A stretch of DNA of 64,000 nt from Xanthobacteraceae bacterium (lineage in GTDB: Bacteria; Pseudomonadota; Alphaproteobacteria; Rhizobiales; Xanthobacteraceae). Positions within the stretch are counted from its first letter, which is position 1; each line of letters starts with the position of its first letter. The stretch is taken from positions 186,001-250,000 of the forward strand of contig JAMLIK010000005.1 of the NCBI GenBank assembly GCA_023954195.1, in the 5' to 3' direction. The position numbers and the translations under genes are program-made. This document shows positions 58,108 to 64,000 of the stretch, one piece after another. The notes beneath the pieces were generated by a model, which saw only the letters and a list, made by a program, of their open reading frames with translations, was not told where the DNA came from and searched no databases.

Positions 58108-58830
58108 ATGGATCAGAGCGTCGACCAGCATTCGCCGGACACCGCGGCCGCCCCGGCACGCCAATGCGGCGTCGCGCGGGCGTTGATCGTGGCGGTCGCG
58201 GCCATCGCCTTCGTCGGCGCGGCATTCGGTTTCGTCGCTTTTCTGTCGCAATTGCGGGTCGCCGAACTGAACCCGACCAGCAACGCCGACGGCATTGTGG
58301 TTCTCACCGGCGGCTCGTCGCGGGTGTCGGACGCGGTCGAACTGCTCGCCAAGGGCTACGGCAAGCGGCTGCTGATTTCCGGCGTGCATCCGACCAACGG
58401 CGTCAACGATATCTCGCGCTCGGTGCCGGACAGCCAGGCGCTGCTCGATTGCTGCGCCGATCTCGACCGCTCGGCGGTGAACACCCGCAGCAACGCCTCC
58501 GAAACCCGGCGCTGGGCGCACGAACGCGGTTTCCGCTCGCTGATCGTGGTGACCTCGAACTATCACATGCCGCGCGCCATCGTCGAAATGTCCCACGCCA
58601 TGCCGGACATCGACCTGATCCCGTTCGCCGTGGTCAGCGACCGCTGGCGCGACGAGCCGTGGTGGACCAACGGCGCCGCGATGCGGCTGTTGCTGTCCGA
58701 ATATGTCAAGTATGTCGCAGCCGAGGTCCGCGTTCGCCTCGCCGATCTCGGGCTCGATCTGCTGCCGGAGGCGGGCGACCGGCGCGCGGCGACACCGCCG
58801 GGCAAGACGACCAAGGCCTCGACAAGCTGA
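58108..58830 (+). CDS. YdcF/ElyC-family (DUF218) membrane protein
   Basis: A 240-residue protein with an N-terminal transmembrane helix (about 25-50) and the DUF218 domain. The motifs are NADGIVVLTGGSSRV (Rossmann-like start), LAKGYGKRLLISGVHP, RSNASETRRWA (the NTxxNA-type acidic helix) and VVTSNYHMPRA. Relatives such as ElyC and SanA act in envelope or undecaprenyl-phosphate metabolism. It lies between ftsEX and plsC on one strand; the 117-bp gap to ftsX shows no terminator. Confidence 0.85.
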   Translation: MDQSVDQHSPDTAAAPARQCGVARALIVAVAAIAFVGAAFGFVAFLSQLRVAELNPTSNADGIVVLTGGSSRVSDAVELLAKGYGKRLLISGVHPTNGVNDISRSVPDSQALLDCCADLDRSAVNTRSNASETRRWAHERGFRSLIVVTSNYHMPRAIVEMSHAMPDIDLIPFAVVSDRWRDEPWWTNGAAMRLLLSEYVKYVAAEVRVRLADLGLDLLPEAGDRRAATPPGKTTKASTS

Positions 58831-58841
58831 CAAGGTAGGCG

Positions 58842-59609
58842 ATGAACCTGATTTTTCTGCGCTCGCTGATTTACAACGTGGTGTTCTACGTCTGGCTGGT
58901 GCTGCTGATCCTGATCGCGCTGCCGACCTTCCTGCTGCCGCGCGGGGCTATCCTCGCCATGGCGCGGTTCTGGTCGCGCAGCAGCATCTGGCTGTTGCGC
59001 GTGATCTGCGGCACGAAAGTCGAATATCGCGGCGTCGAGAAAATTCCGGCCGGACCGATGATCGTCGCCTCCAAGCATCAGTCGATGTGGGAAACCTTCG
59101 CGCTGGTGCAGTTCTTCGACCAGCCGCTCTACATCCTCAAGCGCGAACTGCTGTGGATCCCGTTCTTCGGCTGGTACTTGCGCAAGGCCGGAATGATCGG
59201 CATCGACCGCGCCTCCGGCGGCAAATCGCTGCTCGACATGGTGCGCCGCGCCCGCGAGGCGGTGAAGGCCGGCGGCCAACTGATTATTTTTCCGGAAGGC
59301 ACCCGCACCGCAGTCGACGCGCCGCCGCAATACAAGAACGGTGTCGGCCTGATCTATGCCGGCTGTCAGGCGCCGTGCATTCCCGTGGCGCTGAACTCCG
59401 GCCTGTTCTGGCCGCGCCGCAACTTCATGCGCTATCCGGGGACGCTGGTGGTCGAATTCCTCGATCCGTTGCCGGCCGGGCTGCCGCGCGACGAGTTCAA
59501 CGCCCGCGTCGCCGCCTCCATCGAACAGGCCAGCCGCCGCCTGATCGAGGCCGCGCGCGCCGAGCAGGCGCAACTGTTCGGCACCGTGCCGTCGTCCGCG
59601 AAGGTGTAA
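58842..59609 (+). CDS. plsC: 1-acyl-sn-glycerol-3-phosphate acyltransferase
   Basis: A 255-residue membrane-bound acyltransferase making phosphatidic acid. The catalytic HX4D box reads H79QSMWE84, with Glu in place of Asp. Block II (GMIGIDR), block III FPEGTRT and block IV (IPVALNSG) are intact. An N-terminal hydrophobic hairpin (about 8-32) anchors it. It starts 11 bases after the YdcF stop, so the two are in an operon. Confidence 0.9.
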   Translation: MNLIFLRSLIYNVVFYVWLVLLILIALPTFLLPRGAILAMARFWSRSSIWLLRVICGTKVEYRGVEKIPAGPMIVASKHQSMWETFALVQFFDQPLYILKRELLWIPFFGWYLRKAGMIGIDRASGGKSLLDMVRRAREAVKAGGQLIIFPEGTRTAVDAPPQYKNGVGLIYAGCQAPCIPVALNSGLFWPRRNFMRYPGTLVVEFLDPLPAGLPRDEFNARVAASIEQASRRLIEAARAEQAQLFGTVPSSAKV

Positions 59610-60176
59610 TCAATCGATCGGATCGGCGCGCAGCGCGGCCGCGAGCCTGTGCAGCGGCGCGTCGCGAAACCCCTGCGCCTCGATCGCGGCGACGGTGGAC
59701 AGCACATAGTCGCGGTTGTCGCCGGAGCGGCCATGGCCTTGCCGCACGTAGCGGATCTGGTCCTGCAAGCCGAGGCGGCCGGCATATTGCACGTGGCCGC
59801 GATTGACGACGTAGGTGAGCGCCGTGACGCGCGCGCGCGGATCGTCCCGCAGCCACACCGAGCGCATCACTTCGTGATAGACATTGGTGGTCTGCTCGCG
59901 CGCGCGCAAATAGGCGATGGTGTCGTCGCGGCGCGCGGCGGCGACCCGGAAGGCGATGCCGCGGCAGGCGCCGCCGCGGTCGAGGCCGAGCACCAGGCCG
60001 GGACGCTCCGGCGTGCCGCGATGGTCGAACGAATAGACGCATAGCGCGCGATGCGCGCCGATCAGGCGCGCCTGCACCTGCTCCTCGAACTCGAAGCCGG
60101 GCCGCCACATCAGCGAGCCATAGCCGAACACCCAGAGATCGCCGTCGGGCGAGTCGGTTATTGCGGGAGGGGTCAT
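59610..60176 (-). CDS. gamma-glutamylcyclotransferase (ChaC-like)
   Basis: A 188-residue enzyme cleaving the gamma-glutamyl bond of glutathione to 5-oxoproline and Cys-Gly. The substrate loop YGSLMWRPGF starts at residue 19, and the catalytic Glu94 lies in YLRAREQ. The start at 60176 (MTPPAITDS) has GGGAGG upstream. Its stop abuts the plsC stop on the other strand (tail to tail). Confidence 0.9.
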   Translation of the reverse strand: MTPPAITDSPDGDLWVFGYGSLMWRPGFEFEEQVQARLIGAHRALCVYSFDHRGTPERPGLVLGLDRGGACRGIAFRVAAARRDDTIAYLRAREQTTNVYHEVMRSVWLRDDPRARVTALTYVVNRGHVQYAGRLGLQDQIRYVRQGHGRSGDNRDYVLSTVAAIEAQGFRDAPLHRLAAALRADPID

Positions 60177-60245
60177 GTCAGCACTCGCGGCCGCGTGTGG
60201 GCTAGAGACTTTCCGCTTTTGACGGAATCGCCCCGGATGACGCTT

Positions 60246-60355
60246 CACCTCTCCCCGGCGGGGAGAGGTCGGAGCCAAAGGCTCCGGGTGAGGGGGATCG
60301 ATCGCTATTGAGACTGTAACCCCTCACCCCAACCCTCTCTCCACGGGAGAGGGAG
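60246..60355. repeat. CCTCTCCCC/GGGGAGAGG composite repeat
   Basis: CCTCTCCCCGGCGGGGAGAGG with GGAGCCAAAGGCTCC, then CCCCTCACCCCAACCCTCTCTCC...GGGAGAGGG. The outer words GGGTGAGGGG and CCCCTCACCC are complementary. A long intergenic hairpin of a type found widely in this group; a short form is at 36753-36786. Confidence 0.75.
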
Positions 60356-60434
60356 CGCGCATCATTTTCCGGCAGGTGTTTCCATCAAAACGAAACGCTG
60401 TATAGAGAAGTTTATCTCTTGATGGAAACAACGC

Positions 60435-60509
60435 CGTCATTGCCGGGCTTGACCCGGCAATCCATCGTTCTCAACGAGATGGATGCCCGGATCAAGTCCG
60501 GGCATGACG
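60435..60509. repeat. palindromic intergenic repeat
   Basis: The same family as 16362-16436: CGTCATTGCCGGGCTTGACC...ATCCATC and GATGGATGCCCGGATC...GGGCATGACGG. With 60246-60355 it fills the 360-bp gap between the ChaC and nitroreductase genes, both on the minus strand. Confidence 0.8.
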
Positions 60510-60537
60510 GTGGATGGTTCCGTCAAAAGTGAGTTCT

Positions 60538-61215
60538 CTAACGATCGAACCCCACGAACACGGTCGCTTCCTGAACGGATTTTCGCTCGGACACCACGGC
60601 GTTGGCCGGGAAGGTTTCGTCCGGCCAGCCCAACGCGATGCTTTTCATGATGACCTGATCGTCGGCGATGCCGGCGTGTTCGCGGACCACCGGCGACTGC
60701 ATGATGCCCTGGCTGTTGATGACGGCGCCCAGCCCGCGCGACCACGCGGCGTTGACCAGCGCGGTCGCCACCGCGCCGCAATCGAACGGCGTGTCGTCGC
60801 TGCCGTCGAGCGCGCGATCATAGGTGATGATGACGCAGACCGGCGCGTCGAACTGGCGGAAGCCGCGCAGCACCCAGTCCTGCCGCATGGCCTGGTCGTC
60901 GCGGGCGATCCCCATCGCCGCGAACAATTGCTTGGCGACGCCGACCTGCCGCTCGCGATGAGGGCCGGTGAAGGGTTGGCCGGTGCGGAATTCGCGCGAT
61001 TGCGGCACGCCCGCCACCATCCGCTCGGTGTTGCCGGCGCGGATGCGGTTCAGCGGCTCGCCGGTGATGACATAGAAATTCCACGGCTGGGTGTTCATCG
61101 ACGACGGCGCGCGCATCGCCAGACCGATGATTTCCTCGATCAGCGCTCGGGGGACCGGATCGGGTTTGTAGCCGCGGATGCTGCGGCGGCCGAGAATGAC
61201 GTCGTCGAACTGCAT
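60538..61215 (-). CDS. nitroreductase family protein
   Basis: A 225-residue FMN-dependent oxidoreductase. The N-terminal FMN-phosphate motif is RRSIRGYKPDPVP; APSSMNTQPWNFYVITG and the C-terminal SIALGWPDETFPANAV are standard family elements. It reduces nitroaromatics or quinones; the physiological substrate is unknown. The start at 61215 (MQFDDVILGRRS). Confidence 0.88.
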   Translation of the reverse strand: MQFDDVILGRRSIRGYKPDPVPRALIEEIIGLAMRAPSSMNTQPWNFYVITGEPLNRIRAGNTERMVAGVPQSREFRTGQPFTGPHRERQVGVAKQLFAAMGIARDDQAMRQDWVLRGFRQFDAPVCVIITYDRALDGSDDTPFDCGAVATALVNAAWSRGLGAVINSQGIMQSPVVREHAGIADDQVIMKSIALGWPDETFPANAVVSERKSVQEATVFVGFDR

Positions 61216-61340
61216 GGGTCTGAGATTCCTTGAAGGGGCTGAAGCCGGCGGGATATTTGCGGTTCGCCGGCGTTCGTGCAAGACGGGGATCGCGATCCGG
61301 CCGCCGGATTGCCGCCGAATTCTTTTTGTTAAGGTCGCCG

Positions 61341-62531
61341 ATGCCCGATTCGATCCAAATGCCGCGCCGGCGTCCGTTGTGGCTCTTGTTCGCGCTGCCC
61401 GCCCTTGTCGTCGTCGCCGCGATCGGCTGGAGCGCGTTCTGGTTCTATGCCGCCTCGCAGGTCGATCAGGCGGTCGATGCCTGGCGCGCACGCGAGGCCA
61501 AGGCCGGGCGCGTCTATGATTGCGCCAAGCGCTCGGTGGCCGGCTTCCCGTTTCGCCTGGAGGTGACCTGCGAGGACGCCAGCGTGACGCTGCTCGCGCA
61601 GACCGCCGATGCGGCGAAGGATGCGCCTGTCACCGCGCGGCTCGGCAAAATTCTGGTGATCGGGCAGATCTATACGCCCGGCCTCCTGATCGCGGAGTTC
61701 ACCGCGCCGGCGACGCTCGCGGGGCGCGACGTGCCGGCGATGCGGGTCGACTGGGCCACCGCGCGCAGCAGCATCGCCGGCCTGCCGGGGGTCCCCGAGC
61801 GCGTGGCGCTGGTATTCGATCGGCCCACGATCGAGCGTGCCGGCGGCAGCGTCGCGCTGCCGCTCGCGCGCGCCGCTCATGTCGAGCTTCACACCCAGCT
61901 CGCCGCCGCCAGCACGCCGGACCATCCGGTGATCGATGTCGCCGCGGATCTGGCTCAGGCCAGCGTTCAGGACCTTCATCCGGCGCTGGCGCTGCCGTTC
62001 GATGCGCTGGTCGGCGCGCGGCTGACCGGCCTGAAGGATTTTTCGGCAAAACCCTGGCCGGCGCGCTTCCGGGAGATTCAGGCGGCCGGCGGCAAGATCA
62101 AGATCGAGCGCGCCCGCGTCCAGCAGGGCGGCATGATCGCGATTGCCGCCGGCACGCTCGGTCTCACGCCGGCGGGAAATCTCGACGGCGAATTGCAGAT
62201 GACGGTCGCGGGCTTCGAGCAGGTGATTCCGCTGCTCGGCATCGAGAAAATTCTGGAGGAAGGCGTGCCGCAGGCGACGCTGGACCGCCTCGCGCCGGGA
62301 GTGAAGTCGCGCGACGTCGACAATCTGCTCGGCTCGCTCGACCGGATGATTCCGGGACTCGGCCGCATGGTGCGGCGCAACGCCGGCGCCGGTCTCGCCG
62401 CGGTGGTCAATTCGCTCGGCAGCGCGGCGGAGCTGGAAGGCAAGCCGGCACGGTCGTTTCCGTTGCGATTCGTCGATGGTGCGGTGCTATTGGGACCGAT
62501 CAAGGTCGGGCAGGTCCCGCCGCTGTTCTAA
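61341..62531 (+). CDS. DUF2125 family membrane-anchored protein
   Basis: A 396-residue protein with one N-terminal helix (WLLFALPALVVVAAIGWSAFWFY, about 14-36) and a periplasmic beta-rich DUF2125 domain. Hallmarks are CAKRSVAGFPFRLEVTCEDASV (two Cys) and later repeated strands. The family is alphaproteobacterial, with unknown function and resemblance to lipid-transfer-like folds. The start at 61341 (MPDSIQMPRR) has AAGG upstream; the reading frame upstream lacks homology. Confidence 0.83.
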   Translation: MPDSIQMPRRRPLWLLFALPALVVVAAIGWSAFWFYAASQVDQAVDAWRAREAKAGRVYDCAKRSVAGFPFRLEVTCEDASVTLLAQTADAAKDAPVTARLGKILVIGQIYTPGLLIAEFTAPATLAGRDVPAMRVDWATARSSIAGLPGVPERVALVFDRPTIERAGGSVALPLARAAHVELHTQLAAASTPDHPVIDVAADLAQASVQDLHPALALPFDALVGARLTGLKDFSAKPWPARFREIQAAGGKIKIERARVQQGGMIAIAAGTLGLTPAGNLDGELQMTVAGFEQVIPLLGIEKILEEGVPQATLDRLAPGVKSRDVDNLLGSLDRMIPGLGRMVRRNAGAGLAAVVNSLGSAAELEGKPARSFPLRFVDGAVLLGPIKVGQVPPLF

Positions 62532-62604
62532 AAAAATTTTCAGCCTGTCGTGCGCGGCGGCATCGTGCTGTTAAGGTGCAGTGATTGCAACCACGGAGCC
62601 TGCC

Positions 62605-63141
62605 ATGCGCATCGACGCCATTTCCCTCGGAGCGAACCCGCCCCACGAGGTCAACGCCATCATCGAGGTGCCGGTGGGCGGCGAGCCGATCAAGTACGAG
62701 ATGGACAAGGAAGCCGGCACCCTGGTGGTGGACCGCTTCCTGTATACGGCGATGCGCTATCCGGGGAATTACGGCTTCATCCCGCACACGCTGTCGAGCG
62801 ACGGCGATCCGTGCGACGTGCTGGTGGCCAATACCCGCGCCATCGTCCCCGGCGCGGTGATCGCGATCCGTCCGGTCGGCGTGCTGGTGATGGAGGACGA
62901 GGCCGGCGGCGACGAGAAGATCATCGCGGTGCCGACCTCGAAGCTGACGCAGCGCTACGACAAGATCCGCACCTACAGCGATCTGCCGGACATCACCTTG
63001 CAGCAGATTCAGCACTTCTTCGAGCACTACAAGGACCTTGAGCCGGGCAAATGGGTCAAGGTGCTGCGCTGGGGCGGCGCCGAGGACGCGCAGCGCCTGA
63101 TCCTCGAAGGCATCGCGCGCGCCAGGGGCCAAAAGGCGTAA
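62605..63141 (+). CDS. ppa: inorganic pyrophosphatase
   Basis: A 178-residue family I soluble pyrophosphatase. The metal-binding signature DGDPCDVLV, the early KYEMDKEAG and the late [13 protein letters not shown] are all present. It removes pyrophosphate to drive biosynthesis. The ATG at 62605 (MRIDAIS) has GGAG 7 bases upstream; the GTG at 62581 is less likely. Confidence 0.95.
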   Translation: MRIDAISLGANPPHEVNAIIEVPVGGEPIKYEMDKEAGTLVVDRFLYTAMRYPGNYGFIPHTLSSDGDPCDVLVANTRAIVPGAVIAIRPVGVLVMEDEAGGDEKIIAVPTSKLTQRYDKIRTYSDLPDITLQQIQHFFEHYKDLEPGKWVKVLRWGGAEDAQRLILEGIARARGQKA

Positions 63142-63170
63142 CGCCGCAACCACGATCACGGGAGTTATCG

Positions 63171-64000
63171 ATGCGGCGCATCTTGAAATGGATCGGCGGC
63201 GTTCTCGCGGTCGTGGTCTTGGCGACGGTGGTGCTTGCCGGTGTCGTGCTGGTCAACACCTTCCGCCTCGGCTCCCGGCAGCTTCAGGTCGCGGCGCTCC
63301 CGCGCGCGACCGTCGACGAGCAGGGCGCGGCCAAGCGGCTCGCCGAGGCGGTCCGGTTCCGGACGATCTCGAATTTCGACAATCCGGATCAGGATGCCGA
63401 GGCGCTGGCCGGCCTGCGCGCGCACATCGCGGCGAGTTTTCCGGCGTTTCACGCCGTGGCCAAGCGCGAGATCGTCGGCGGGCACAGCCTGCTCTACACC
63501 TGGGAAGGGTCGGACCCGGCGGCGAAGCCGATCGCGCTGCTGGCGCATCAGGACGTGGTGCCGGTCGCGCCCGGCACCGAGAAGGACTGGCAGCACCCGC
63601 CGTTCGACGGCGTCATCGCCGACGGTTTCATCTGGGGCCGCGGCTCGTGGGACGACAAGGGCAATCTCTATTCCATGCTTGAAGCCGCCGAGCAGATGGC
63701 CAAGAGCGGTTTCCGCCCGAAGCGGACGATCTATTTCGCGTTCGGCCATGACGAGGAGGTCGGCGGCACGCTCGGCGCCAAGGCGATCGTGGCGCTGCTC
63801 GAGTCGCGCGGGGTCAAGCTCGACTTCGTGCTCGACGAGGGCCTGCTGATTACCGACGGCATCATGAAGGGCCTCGACAAGCCGGCGGCGCTGATCGGCA
63901 TCGCGGAAAAGGGCTTCGCGACCCTGGTGCTGACCGTGCGGGCCACGCCCGGCCATTCGTCGATGCCGCCGCGCGACACCGCCATCGGCATGATGGCCGC
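63171..64000 (+). CDS. M20-family metallopeptidase (carboxypeptidase S/PM20D1-like), truncated by the window end
   Basis: The first 276 residues of a larger protein; the frame remains open at the end. An N-terminal signal-anchor (WIGGVLAVVVLATVVLAGVVLV) precedes the dizinc peptidase domain. Metal ligands are His126 and Asp128 (LLAHQDVVPV), Asp161 or Asp162 in GRGSWDDKG, and Glu195/Glu196 (GHDEEVGG), with the dimerisation-domain start GHSSMPPRDTA. Relatives hydrolyse N-acyl amino acids or peptides. The start at 63171 has GGAG upstream. It lies 29 bases after ppa. Confidence 0.88.
   Translation, partial: MRRILKWIGGVLAVVVLATVVLAGVVLVNTFRLGSRQLQVAALPRATVDEQGAAKRLAEAVRFRTISNFDNPDQDAEALAGLRAHIAASFPAFHAVAKREIVGGHSLLYTWEGSDPAAKPIALLAHQDVVPVAPGTEKDWQHPPFDGVIADGFIWGRGSWDDKGNLYSMLEAAEQMAKSGFRPKRTIYFAFGHDEEVGGTLGAKAIVALLESRGVKLDFVLDEGLLITDGIMKGLDKPAALIGIAEKGFATLVLTVRATPGHSSMPPRDTAIGMMA

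Noticed and set aside
16362-60509. CRISPR array from the recurring hairpin repeats
   Set aside because: Copies are kilobases apart, lie between unrelated genes and have no regular spacers or cas genes.

Overview
The window is about 64 kb of GC-rich alphaproteobacterial chromosome. Gene content points to the Nitrobacteraceae (Bradyrhizobium / Rhodopseudomonas / Nitrobacter / Afipia group). The evidence is a tlpA gene divergent from argH and followed by a small lipoprotein gene and lysA, a stand-alone phosphoribosyl-ATP pyrophosphatase, an NdvA-type glucan exporter, a TIGR02302/DUF4175 protein, and many short palindromic intergenic repeats of the kind common in these genomes. I cannot name the species. 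No rRNA, tRNA, CRISPR array, prophage or replication origin was found. The only mobile element is one 834-bp IS5-family insertion.

Layout. 1-9.4 kb: a stress-type flavin split-barrel protein, a proline-rich OmpA protein, argG, a PAP2 phosphatase, a small membrane protein, rlmN, an IalB-like secreted protein, a quinone oxidoreductase and a DUF1232 protein. 9.4-16.4 kb: pterin carbinolamine dehydratase, a TAXI-type binding protein, a single-domain response regulator divergent from a Crp/Fnr regulator, typA and an FAD amine oxidase. 16.5-25 kb: a GNAT acetyltransferase, an unrecognised secreted/membrane gene pair, a DUF924 protein, fadD, a D,D-carboxypeptidase and an NdvA-like exporter. 24.9-34.2 kb: hisE, a DedA/YqaA-type membrane protein, nitronate monooxygenase plus thioesterase, a hybrid histidine kinase, the IS element, an ArsB-like transporter, a PepSY protein and an HtrA-like protein lacking its catalytic triad. 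34.4-46.3 kb: a multidomain copper nitrite reductase, two 3-hydroxybutyryl-CoA dehydrogenases, an HNH endonuclease, an AlkA glycosylase, GluQ-RS, a second hybrid kinase, a YihY protein, a HIG1-like protein, a cobalamin adenosyltransferase and etfBA. 46.4-64 kb: a VOC protein, tlpA/argH/lipoprotein/lysA, a beta-hydroxyacid dehydrogenase with a carboxymuconolactone-decarboxylase-like protein, TIGR02302, a CpdR-like regulator, a zinc-ribbon protein, ftsEX-ydcF-plsC, ChaC, a nitroreductase, a DUF2125 protein, ppa and a truncated M20 peptidase.

Most of the window is core metabolism (arginine, lysine and histidine synthesis, fatty-acid oxidation feeding ETF, envelope and division genes) broken into short operons.

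The most distinctive gene is the nitrite reductase at 34453-36687. It carries a membrane anchor, a His/Met-rich linker, a class I cytochrome c domain, an extra blue-copper-like cupredoxin and a complete two-cupredoxin CuNiR core in one polypeptide. Divergent from it is an HtrA/PDZ-like protein in which His, Asp and Ser of the protease triad all appear replaced. Other points worth checking are an IS that landed in a stop codon and rebuilt it, a candidate EcfG-type promoter before a stress-protein gene, a promoter plus terminator that could yield a very short RNA upstream of typA, and an unrecognised two-gene cassette at 17180-18481.
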